Origin: an uncultured Ruminococcus sp. | Lineage (GTDB): Bacteria; Bacillota; Clostridia; Oscillospirales; Ruminococcaceae | DNA: 41,319 nt | Assembly (NCBI GenBank): GCA_910579955.1 | Contig: CAJTWE010000023.1 | Location: 1 to 41,319 of the forward strand | Direction of reading: 5' to 3' | Shown here: positions 15,999 through 23,380 of the stretch, piece by piece | Layout: each line of letters begins with the position of its first letter | Numbering within the stretch: position 1 is the stretch's first letter | Program-made: the position numbers and the translations under genes | The notes under the pieces: generated by a model | Database searches by the model: none | The model's input: the letters and a program-made list of their open reading frames with translations, nothing else | What the model was told of the DNA's origin: nothing

Positions 15999-16089
15999 TA
16001 TTATGAAAAATCATGTACAGTAATGAAGTATATCCCACGAGAAGAATTCCCAGTTGGATTAAATCGTTCCATGTTACGTAATTTGCCAT
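15985..16089 (-). CDS. Hol-Tox-like small hydrophobic peptide, module A (type I toxin)
   Basis: A 34-residue ORF (MANYVTWNDLIQ, a hydrophobic stretch of about 16 residues, then FHNNKRK). One transmembrane helix with a short basic tail is the layout of the putative holin-like toxin family (Hol-Tox) and of Fst/TxpA-type membrane toxins. AAGGGAG sits 8 bases before the ATG and is masked by an upstream CTCCC (CTCCC-AGAA-GGGAG). Compared with module B, the differences fall in the hydrophobic core (LGILLVGYT versus FMLMLISGT): length and hydrophobicity are kept while the DNA changes, which supports this frame. It lies antisense between holin and amidase. Confidence 0.7.
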   Translation of the reverse strand: MANYVTWNDLIQLGILLVGYTSLLYMIFHNNKRK

Positions 16090-16097
16090 TATAATCA

Positions 16098-16112
16098 CTC
16101 CCTTCTGGGAGC
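16098..16112 (-). promoter_or_regulatory. Shine-Dalgarno-masking hairpin, toxin mRNA A
   Basis: In the minus-strand transcript GCTCCC-AGAA-GGGAG forms a 5-bp stem with a 4-base loop that covers the ribosome binding site of the toxin. Such cis-masking is usual in type I toxin messages. Confidence 0.6.
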
Positions 16113-16154
16113 GTGGATTGACCGTCTACCGCTTTTGGTATGCCCTCAAGAGAC

Positions 16155-16183
16155 ATTATATCATGAATTTCGGCAAAAGTCAA
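16155..16183 (-). promoter_or_regulatory. Promoter of the toxin mRNA, module A
   Basis: On the minus strand TTGACT (16183-16178), 17 bases, TATAAT (16160-16155). The leader to the start codon is about 60 bases. Confidence 0.8.
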
Positions 16184-16193
16184 ATAAAAATTT

Positions 16194-16224
16194 AAGCGCT
16201 TTCGTGTGATCGAGGGCGCTTTTT
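16194..16224 (+). terminator. Hairpin in the amidase leader
   Basis: AAGCGC (16194-16199) pairs with GCGCTT (16216-16221), followed by a T-run. The same hairpin lies ahead of the methyltransferase in the second cassette. It may insulate the amidase from the toxin promoter region or attenuate transcription. Confidence 0.55.
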
Positions 16225-16250
16225 GTTTATGAAAGGAATGGTATAATAAT

Positions 16251-17204
16251 ATGAAAATAATACAGGACTTCGCAACAACATCCGGTTGCTATCGTGCAGG
16301 AAGAACTATCACAGTTAAAGGCTTAATGCTTCACAGTGTTGGCTGTAATCAGCCCGACCCTAAAGTGTTTGCCCGCTTTTGGAAGAACTCAGACGATGTT
16401 TGCTGTCATGGTGTTCTTGGTGCAGACGGTACGGTGATTCAAACTCTGCCGTGGAATAGACGTGGATGGCATTGTGGCGCTGCGGCTAACAACACTCATA
16501 TAGGCGTTGAAATGACTGAACCCTCTACAATACGCTATACAGGCGGTGCAAGCTTTGTAGACAATAATCCTACAGCTACTAAAAAGTTCGTTCTAGGAAC
16601 GTATAAGACGGCTGTAGAACTGTTTGCATACCTTTGCAAGATGTATAACCTGAATCCGCTTGGTGATGGTGTTATTGTAAGTCATAGTGAGGGCTATAAG
16701 CGTGGTATTGCGTCCGGTCATGCTGACGTAGAGCACATCTGGAATAAGTACGGGCTTACTATGGATCAGTTCAGAAAAGACGTTAAGGCTGCTATGAATG
16801 GCGGTGCGATTGATACAGATGCAAGTACAAATACAAAACCCTCCGGAAGCACTAAAACTCTTTACAGAGTTCGTAAATCATGGGGTGATAGTAAGTCTCA
16901 GATTGGCGCATATAGCAGCTTAGAGAACGCTAAAAAAGCTTGTAAGGCTGGTTATTCTGTTTATGATTCAGATGGCAAGGCGGTTTATCCAGTGAAGCAG
17001 AATAGCTCTGATGTTGCGAATAATACATACAAGGTGCGTGTTTCTGTTCCTGATTTAAACATACGCACTGGTGCTGGTACTGAGTATCCTACTACAGGCA
17101 AATATACCGGTAAGGGCGTGTTTACTATTGTGGAGACTAAGGACGGTTGGGGTAAATTAAAGTCTGGTGGCTGGATTTGTCTTGATTATGCGCATAAAAT
17201 TTGA
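16251..17204 (+). CDS. N-acetylmuramoyl-L-alanine amidase with SH3b domain (endolysin, copy 2)
   Basis: A 317-residue endolysin. Residues 1-180 form an Amidase_2 zinc domain (LHSVGCNQ with H28, NTHIGVEM, SGHADVEHIWNKYG). About 200-245 is a linker module LYRVRKSWGDSKSQIGAYSSLENAKKACKAGY, which resembles SPOR-like wall-binding repeats. About 262-317 is an SH3b domain (VRVSVPDLNIRTGAGTEYPTTG, ending GWICLDYAHKI). Separated from its holin by the antisense toxin module. Very close to the copy at 38665-39621 and more distant from the copy at 12348-13115. Ends just before a bidirectional terminator and tRNA-Gln. Confidence 0.9.
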   Translation: MKIIQDFATTSGCYRAGRTITVKGLMLHSVGCNQPDPKVFARFWKNSDDVCCHGVLGADGTVIQTLPWNRRGWHCGAAANNTHIGVEMTEPSTIRYTGGASFVDNNPTATKKFVLGTYKTAVELFAYLCKMYNLNPLGDGVIVSHSEGYKRGIASGHADVEHIWNKYGLTMDQFRKDVKAAMNGGAIDTDASTNTKPSGSTKTLYRVRKSWGDSKSQIGAYSSLENAKKACKAGYSVYDSDGKAVYPVKQNSSDVANNTYKVRVSVPDLNIRTGAGTEYPTTGKYTGKGVFTIVETKDGWGKLKSGGWICLDYAHKI

Positions 17205-17227
17205 AAATGATTTAATTACTTGATTAT

Positions 17228-17269
17228 AAAAATAGCGGTACTAGATTTTATTCCAGTACCGCTATTTTT
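17228..17269. terminator. Bidirectional terminator for amidase and tRNA-Gln
   Basis: AAAAATAGCGGTACT (17228-17242) pairs perfectly with AGTACCGCTATTTTT (17255-17269), a 15-bp stem with A and T tracts, so it works on both strands. Confidence 0.85.
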
Positions 17270-17286
17270 ATCGATTCACGACTTAT

Positions 17287-17361
17287 TGGTTGGAGTAGCT
17301 GGATTTGAACCAGCGAATGACGGAGTCAAAGTCCGTTGCCTTACCGCTTGGCTATACCCCA
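17287..17361 (-). tRNA. tRNA-Gln (UUG)
   Basis: The minus strand folds as a cloverleaf: acceptor TGGGGTA/TACTCCA, anticodon stem ACGGA/TCCGT with loop CTTTGAC giving anticodon UUG, T-stem GCTGG/CCAGC with TTCAAAT, discriminator A and encoded CCA. Its 3' end faces the phage cassette. Confidence 0.95.
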
Positions 17362-17379
17362 ATTTAATGCAACGTTATA

Positions 17380-17408
17380 ATTATACAGTATATTGAATTA
17401 AAAGTCAA
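17380..17408 (-). promoter_or_regulatory. tRNA-Gln promoter
   Basis: Minus strand TTGACT (17408-17403), 17 bases, TATAAT (17385-17380), about 19 bases before the mature 5' end. Confidence 0.75.
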
Positions 17409-17537
17409 GACTTTTTTCTGCTTTAATTTTATTTTTTTATATAATGGGTTTATTTCAGATATAACATATAATAAACATTATTTCAAGAAAAAGATTTTTC
17501 ATGATTTCCCTTTTAAAAACCATAACAGATAACTTAA

Positions 17538-17584
17538 TGCGACAACAGATTTCGACCGTATTCATTTTTAATGTCAGGTATAAT
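17538..17584 (+). promoter_or_regulatory. Possible Spo0A-type promoter of spoIIE
   Basis: TATAAT at 17579-17584 has no good -35 box at 17 bases. Two 6-of-7 matches to the Spo0A box TGTCGAA, both on the minus strand, lie upstream: TGCGACA (17538-17544) and TTCGACC (17551-17557). In Bacillus subtilis spoIIE is a Spo0A~P plus sigma-A promoter with a poor -35 fit. The boxes are short, so chance is possible. Confidence 0.35.
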
Positions 17585-17708
17585 TTATTGTATTAGCAAC
17601 ACTATATAATTTTTATATACAGATCGCAGGGCGTATCAAAGCTTTAGCAGGAATTGTATGGTGCTGACATATAAAAAATACGCAACAAAGCGAAAGGACG
17701 GACGCATT

Positions 17709-19880
17709 ATGTCAAAAGAACCTCGTAAAACAAAATCATCACTATCACTTATTCGTGATACCGCAGCAGCATTTCTTTGCGGACTCATTTTTTCATGTGC
17801 CCAGCTAGGGAGTATAGCATCTCCTGTGCCTGTGGCAGCTGCCTTTTGTACAGGTTCTTTAGGCTCTGCGGCGGTTCTTCTCGGAACTCTGGCAACGTGC
17901 TGCATCTCCGGAGAATTTACTGCTCAATTACCGCTTATTCTTTCTCTTATGCTTGCAGCATGTATACGAATTTTTCTGCGTGAATATAATTCACTGAGTT
18001 TTGTATCTATTTCGTCATCACTTTGCGTATTGGCGGCAGGGATGATCTGTTCGTTTGCACAAAATGACGGTGCTGAAGGAATACTTGTTTCAATAATGAG
18101 TGCAATACTTACAGGCACAACAGCATACTTTCTAAATACCGTTATAATAAGCATTGGAAATCATAACAAAATACGAATAAAATCTTCGGTAGGCTGTGCT
18201 GCTGCGGTAGTTTATTTTGTACTTATTGCAGCTTTGTGCTCATTTGAATTTTCACTTATTAACCCTGGATATGTAATAGGCGTTGCAGTAACACTTATGG
18301 CTGCTCAAAGATTTCGTTATGCAGGCGGAGTCATATGCGGTTCTCTTACTGCCTGCGGAGCAATGCTTTCAGCACAGGAGCTTGGAATGAGCCTTGCTTT
18401 TCTTCCTGTAACTGGACTTCTTGCAGGATATATGGCTGAAAGTGGAGGCATTGTTACATCGGGAGTTTTCTTTCTGTTTAATGCGCTTGCACAGCTTACG
18501 GTTCAAAGCAGTTTTACTACATATTCTTCTATAGGTAATCTTATGATCGGATGTATTGTATATCTTCTGTTGCATACAATATGCCTTGATAAATGGCTTG
18601 TTGCGGAAGAACCTGTCACTCAAAAGGTATTTGACAATATGGCAGTAAGAATGAATTTCATGGCTGAATCAATAGGAAATGTGCGTGCAGATACGGAAAG
18701 AATATCAGAACTTTTGTCTCATTCTTCTGAGGAGTCCTTTTCAAAAAATAAAACTCCTGTATGTGCTGCCTGTATGGTTCGTGAAACGTGCTCTGAAAAA
18801 GATTCTGCTGTTCGTGAAATAGGTATAGATAATTGTAAAGTCTTTGAGCATGAACAAAAACGCTTGAAGCTCCGAATGGAAAAAACAGCACGTAAAGCTG
18901 AAAGCAGACATATACTTTTTCAGCAGCTTCTTGCGTCCGAGAAAATGCTTTCGTCATTTGGGGAGAGAATGGCGATAAGATACAGCAGTGAGCTTACAGA
19001 TGCAATAGAACGCCGTCTGGAAAGATGCGGATATTATTGTGACTGCATTGCTGCATATTATAATGATAAGGAAAGACTTATAATAGAACTTTATAGTGAG
19101 GACAAGCAGTTTGAAGAAGAAATGCCGGCTGTGTGCCGAATTATTTCGGAAATGCTGAGAGTTGAATTTCAGGAATCACAAAAGGTTCGAACTAAAAAAT
19201 CAGTACGATTTTGTCTTTGTCAGGAGACGCCTTTTTATATTAAAGCTCACAGTTCAAAACGCTGTGCCGAAAACGGCAATGTTTCAGGTGATACGTCAGT
19301 TATATTCTATGATGGTACAGGCTCAGCATATGCGGTTTTATCAGATGGTATGGGTACGGGAAAAGCGGCTGCCGTTGAGTCGAGAATGACAACGGAGATG
19401 TTCCGTAAACTTAAAAGTAGCGGTATAGACACGGAATCTTCGGTGCGTATTATAAACGGACTTATGCTTACAAAATCAGAACAGGAAAGCTTTGCAACTC
19501 TTGATGCAGCTTGTTTTGATCTGGACAGCTGTGAGATGAAACTTATGAAAGCAGGTGCTGCTTCAAGTATAATAAAGCAGGGGAACAAAGTATTGCGTGT
19601 GTGCGCTCCGACCTTTCCAATAGGCGTTGCAGCTTCACCGGATATTTTTACAGAACGCATTCAATTGTCGGCAGGAGATCTTGTTGTAATGATGTCAGAC
19701 GGAGTTCCGGAAAGTCAGTATCCGTTTATAAAGGAACTTCTGCTTAGAAGCGAAAATCTTGATTATATAGCAGAGGAAATATGTAAAAAGGCACAGATTT
19801 TCAGCGGCGGCAGATGTCGTGACGATGTTTCTGTTATGATAATAGAACTTTGCAGCAGAAATGATAGATATAATTTATAA
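17709..19880 (+). CDS. spoIIE: Stage II sporulation protein E (PP2C phosphatase)
   Basis: A membrane phosphatase of about 723 residues. About residues 15-300 form a hydrophobic multi-helix domain, about 310-500 a cytoplasmic linker with CAACMVRETC, and about 520-723 the PPM/SpoIIE catalytic domain: VIFYDGTGSAYAVLSDGMGTGKAAA holds the metal-binding DGMGxG motif, VVMMSDGVPE a second metal Asp and the end DDVSVMIIEL a third. In sporulating Firmicutes it dephosphorylates SpoIIAA to activate sigma-F and assists polar division. AAAGGA lies 10 bases before ATG 17709; ATG 17658 with AGGA 5 bases away is an alternative giving 740 residues. It stands alone in its transcription unit. Confidence 0.9.
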   Translation: MSKEPRKTKSSLSLIRDTAAAFLCGLIFSCAQLGSIASPVPVAAAFCTGSLGSAAVLLGTLATCCISGEFTAQLPLILSLMLAACIRIFLREYNSLSFVSISSSLCVLAAGMICSFAQNDGAEGILVSIMSAILTGTTAYFLNTVIISIGNHNKIRIKSSVGCAAAVVYFVLIAALCSFEFSLINPGYVIGVAVTLMAAQRFRYAGGVICGSLTACGAMLSAQELGMSLAFLPVTGLLAGYMAESGGIVTSGVFFLFNALAQLTVQSSFTTYSSIGNLMIGCIVYLLLHTICLDKWLVAEEPVTQKVFDNMAVRMNFMAESIGNVRADTERISELLSHSSEESFSKNKTPVCAACMVRETCSEKDSAVREIGIDNCKVFEHEQKRLKLRMEKTARKAESRHILFQQLLASEKMLSSFGERMAIRYSSELTDAIERRLERCGYYCDCIAAYYNDKERLIIELYSEDKQFEEEMPAVCRIISEMLRVEFQESQKVRTKKSVRFCLCQETPFYIKAHSSKRCAENGNVSGDTSVIFYDGTGSAYAVLSDGMGTGKAAAVESRMTTEMFRKLKSSGIDTESSVRIINGLMLTKSEQESFATLDAACFDLDSCEMKLMKAGAASSIIKQGNKVLRVCAPTFPIGVAASPDIFTERIQLSAGDLVVMMSDGVPESQYPFIKELLLRSENLDYIAEEICKKAQIFSGGRCRDDVSVMIIELCSRNDRYNL

Positions 19881-19992
19881 GACTTATTTATAAGACAATG
19901 TATATAATATCTTTTCCGTTGTGCAATATGCATAAAAAATAATCTCAAAACTGTTCGGATATATGAAAATTTCGGACTATTTAAAAAAACGC

Positions 19993-20021
19993 TTGAAAAT
20001 AATGTTATTTTGTGTTAAAAT
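19993..20021 (+). promoter_or_regulatory. Promoter of the glycogen operon
   Basis: TTGAAA (19993-19998), 17 bases, TAAAAT (20016-20021). The leader to glgB is about 90 bases and no riboswitch is recognised in it. Confidence 0.55.
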
Positions 20022-20115
20022 ATTATATGTAAAAGTAGAGGTTTTATTTGCACTGGCAGTGGATCCTTGGCGCAGACGGAAAATCTCTTAAAATAAGATA
20101 AATGGAGGAAAATAT

Positions 20116-22095
20116 ATGCCGTTAGTGCAGATTAATAAAGACAATAATTTTCCGCTTTACCTGTTTCATCAGGGCAAAAATTATGAAGCAGGGAAATTCT
20201 TCGGAGCACACAAAGTAAAGAATAGTGAACTTTGGCGCTTTAGAGTGTGGGCACCGAAAGCAAAGAGTGTTTCGGTTATCGGTGATTTCAATGAATGGGA
20301 TCGTACGAAAAATCCTATGGAGAAAATATCCGAAACAGTATGGGAAATTACAATTGATGGCTTAAAGCAGTTTGATGCGTATAAGTACAGCATTGAAACA
20401 GAGGACGAACGTATACTTGATAAAGCCGACCCGTATGCACAGCATTTTGAACGTCGTCCGGGTACAGCTTCAAAGCTTTATGAGAGCAGCTATAAATGGA
20501 ATGATGCAGAATGGATGAAGGCAAGAGCTGAACGTTCTCCATATAGCAGCCCTATGAATGTGTATGAAGCACATCTGGGTTCATGGAAGCATAGTGAGGA
20601 TGAGGAGTTTCCGAGTTATGTGGGCTTCGCAAACAAGATAATACCATATCTTAAAAGTATGTCATATACTCACATTGAGCTTATGCCGCTTACTGAATAT
20701 CCTTATGATGGTTCATGGGGCTATCAGGTTACCGGTTACTATGCGCCTACATCACGTCACGGTACTCCTGATGACTTCCGCAAGATGATAGATATGTTCC
20801 ATGAAGCAGGAATTGGTGTTATTCTTGACTGGGTTCCGGCACATTTTCCAAAGGATGCCGCTGGTTTATGTGAATTCGATGGCTCATACTGCTATGAGTA
20901 TGCAGACCCGCTTAAAATGGAGCATAAGGCATGGGGTACAAGAGTTTTTGACTACGGCAAGGGCGAGGTTTGCTCATTCCTTATTTCAAGTGCTTGCAGC
21001 TGGCTTGGCGATTATCATGTAGATGGTATTCGTGTTGACGCTGTGGCTTCTATGCTTTACCTTGATTATGACCGTCCTGATGGTCAGTGGAGAGCAAATC
21101 AGTATGGCGGACACGAAAATACAGAAGCAGTTGAATTCCTGCGCCATCTCAATGAAGCAGCATTTGAACGTTATCCGGGTGTTCTTATGGTAGCTGAGGA
21201 ATCAACAGCATGGCCTTTGGTAACAAAACCAACTGATATCGGAGGATTGGGCTTTAACTTTAAATGGAATATGGGCTGGATGAACGATATGCTTCAATAT
21301 GTTTCCCTTGACCCAATATACCGTGCATTTAATCATGATAAGCTTACATTCTCATTTTTCTATTGCTTCTCTGAAAACTATATCCTTCCTATTTCACATG
21401 ATGAAATAGTTTACGGAAAATGTTCGATGCTTCAGAAGATGTCATCACCGCTTATTGAAGAGAAATTCGCAACATATCGTGCGTTTCTTGCATATATGAT
21501 GGCGCATCCGGGCAAAAAGCTTCTCTTTATGGGGCAGGAATTTGCTCAGAGTAACGAATGGAATTATCAGACTCAGCTTGACTGGGATCTGCTTAATGAT
21601 CCAAACCATCAGCATATGAAGCAGTTTACAGAGACTCTTAATAAATTTTATCTTGAAAACTCTCCTCTGTGGCAGGTGGATTTCTCATGGGAAGGCTTTA
21701 GCTGGATTTCTCATGATGACTATCTCCAGAGTGTTATAGCTTTCAGAAGAATAGACGCAGAGGGTAATGAGATAATTGCTGTGTGCAATTTCTGTCCGGT
21801 ACAAAGATGTGATTACCGCATTGGTGTGCCTTTTGAAGGTAAATACGAGCTTGTAATGAACAGCGATGCTTCCGAATTTGGAGGAAGCGGAGTTTCTGAA
21901 AAGGAATTTGTTACTATTCCTGAGGGAATGCATGGCTTTGAACAGTGTATCTCTATGACGCTTGCGCCGCTTTCAGTTGTTTATCTGAAGCTTAAACCTG
22001 AACCAAAGCCAGAACAGAAAAAGCGTACAGCTCCTGTAAAAAAGCGTACAACAGCAGCTAAAAAAGCATCCGGTTCAAAATCAAAGAAAAAATAA
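20116..22095 (+). CDS. glgB: 1,4-alpha-glucan branching enzyme with basic C-terminal tail
   Basis: A 659-residue GH13 branching enzyme that forms alpha-1,6 branches in glycogen. About 30-120 is the CBM48 domain (WRFRVWAPKAKSVSVIGDFN). The catalytic barrel carries DWVPAHFPKD, DGIRVDAV (nucleophile D308), MVAEEST (acid/base E361) and ISHDE (D429). The C-terminal beta-domain ends near 620. The last ~33 residues are a Lys/Pro/Ala-rich, histone-H1-like tail (KKRTAPVKKRTTAAKKASG and on), unusual for the family. GGAGG precedes the start. First gene of glgB-glgC-glgD-glgA. Confidence 0.95.
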   Translation: MPLVQINKDNNFPLYLFHQGKNYEAGKFFGAHKVKNSELWRFRVWAPKAKSVSVIGDFNEWDRTKNPMEKISETVWEITIDGLKQFDAYKYSIETEDERILDKADPYAQHFERRPGTASKLYESSYKWNDAEWMKARAERSPYSSPMNVYEAHLGSWKHSEDEEFPSYVGFANKIIPYLKSMSYTHIELMPLTEYPYDGSWGYQVTGYYAPTSRHGTPDDFRKMIDMFHEAGIGVILDWVPAHFPKDAAGLCEFDGSYCYEYADPLKMEHKAWGTRVFDYGKGEVCSFLISSACSWLGDYHVDGIRVDAVASMLYLDYDRPDGQWRANQYGGHENTEAVEFLRHLNEAAFERYPGVLMVAEESTAWPLVTKPTDIGGLGFNFKWNMGWMNDMLQYVSLDPIYRAFNHDKLTFSFFYCFSENYILPISHDEIVYGKCSMLQKMSSPLIEEKFATYRAFLAYMMAHPGKKLLFMGQEFAQSNEWNYQTQLDWDLLNDPNHQHMKQFTETLNKFYLENSPLWQVDFSWEGFSWISHDDYLQSVIAFRRIDAEGNEIIAVCNFCPVQRCDYRIGVPFEGKYELVMNSDASEFGGSGVSEKEFVTIPEGMHGFEQCISMTLAPLSVVYLKLKPEPKPEQKKRTAPVKKRTTAAKKASGSKSKKK

Positions 22096-22164
22096 GTGAT
22101 TTTAAACAGCGTGCTATAATAAATCTAATATATAAACAATACTAAAATTGTCAGGAGGAGTATT

Positions 22165-23367
22165 ATGAAAATCAAAAAGAAGTGTGTGGCAATGCTTCTG
22201 GCAGGTGGCCAGGGCAGCAGACTTTACGCACTGACTCAGAAGGTTGCAAAGCCTGCAATTCCATATGGAGGCAAGAATCGTTTTATTGACTTTCCGCTTT
22301 CCAACTGCATTAACTCAGGAATTGACACAATAGGCGTGCTTACCCAGTATCAGCCTTTGGTACTGAATGATTATATAGGCAATGGACAGCCTTGGGATCT
22401 GGATAAAATGCATGGTGGCGTACATGTTTTGCCGCCATATCAGACAGCAGCAGGTGCTTCATGGTATGAAGGTACTGCAAACGCTATCTATCAGAACATG
22501 GCGTTTATCGAACGTTATGATCCTGAATATGTAATTGTTTTGGGCGGCGACCATATTTACAAAATGGACTACTCAAAGATGATTGATTTCCATGTTGCAA
22601 ATAATGCAGATAGTACTATCGCAGTTATCGACGTTCCACAGTCTGAGGCTTCAAGATTTGGTATCATGATCTGTGACGATGATCGCAGAGTTGTAGACTT
22701 TGAGGAAAAGCCGAAGAATCCGAGATCCACTCTGGCTTCTATGGGTATTTACGTATTTACATGGGAAAAGCTTAGAAAGTATCTCATCGAAAATGAAAAT
22801 GCTAATACAGGTTCTAAGGACTTTGGTAAGGATATTATTCCTGCAATGCTGAACGATGGCGAATGTCTGTTTGCATACGAATTTGAGGGCTACTGGAGAG
22901 ATGTAGGTACACTGGACAGCCTTTGGGAAGCTAACATGGATCTGTTAAGCCCAAGCGTTCCGCTTGACCTTTATGATCCTTCATGGAAGATATATTCACG
23001 TCATGAGAACATGCCGCCACAGTATATCGGTTCTAATGCTCATGTTGAAAATTCAATGATAACAGAGGGCAGTGTTGTAGACGGTGCGGTTGACTTCTCT
23101 GTAATTTCAGCAGGAGTTACTATTGAAGAAGGCGCTACTGTAAAGTATAGCATCATCATGCCCGGAACAGTTATCAAGTCCGGTGCGGTTGTTGAATATG
23201 CGATTATCGGTGAGGACAGCGTTATTGAATCAGGCGCTAAGATCGGTATGAGCCCTGAATGCGTTGAAAACAGAGATGACTGGGGAATCGCCGTTGTAGG
23301 TCACAATATTACCGTTTCCGGTAAGAAACCAGTACTTCCAAAGGAAATTATTTCTGAAAATATATAA
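22165..23367 (+). CDS. glgC: Glucose-1-phosphate adenylyltransferase, catalytic subunit
   Basis: A 400-residue ADP-glucose pyrophosphorylase, making ADP-glucose from ATP and glucose-1-phosphate, the committed step of glycogen synthesis. LLAGGQGSRLYALT (11-24) is the nucleotide-binding loop, followed by KPAIPYGGKNRFIDFPLSNC, and then GGDHIYKMDY with the metal-binding Asp. The FEEKP and GYWRDVGT motifs for sugar phosphate are present. The last ~110 residues form a left-handed beta-helix. TCAGGAGGAG precedes ATG. The downstream glgD follows within a few bases. Confidence 0.95.
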   Translation: MKIKKKCVAMLLAGGQGSRLYALTQKVAKPAIPYGGKNRFIDFPLSNCINSGIDTIGVLTQYQPLVLNDYIGNGQPWDLDKMHGGVHVLPPYQTAAGASWYEGTANAIYQNMAFIERYDPEYVIVLGGDHIYKMDYSKMIDFHVANNADSTIAVIDVPQSEASRFGIMICDDDRRVVDFEEKPKNPRSTLASMGIYVFTWEKLRKYLIENENANTGSKDFGKDIIPAMLNDGECLFAYEFEGYWRDVGTLDSLWEANMDLLSPSVPLDLYDPSWKIYSRHENMPPQYIGSNAHVENSMITEGSVVDGAVDFSVISAGVTIEEGATVKYSIIMPGTVIKSGAVVEYAIIGEDSVIESGAKIGMSPECVENRDDWGIAVVGHNITVSGKKPVLPKEIISENI

Positions 23368-23380
23368 GGCGGTGAACAAA

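Noticed and set aside
16001..16183. 60-codon minus-strand frame (MTFAEIHDIMS and on, ending VHDFS), with a counterpart at 40353-40652 on the plus strand
   Set aside because: It overlaps the toxin promoter and leader, has no ribosome site, and is scrambled where the two copies differ, while the 34-residue frame keeps a hydrophobic core.
15868..16183. Direct repeats as in the pAD1 par system
   Set aside because: The shared leader blocks are inverted, not direct, so the 5' ends are alike and not complementary. The resemblance to par is in layout only.
19881..20115. A riboswitch in the glgB leader
   Set aside because: The leader is only about 90 bases and no known aptamer signature or terminator/antiterminator pair is visible.
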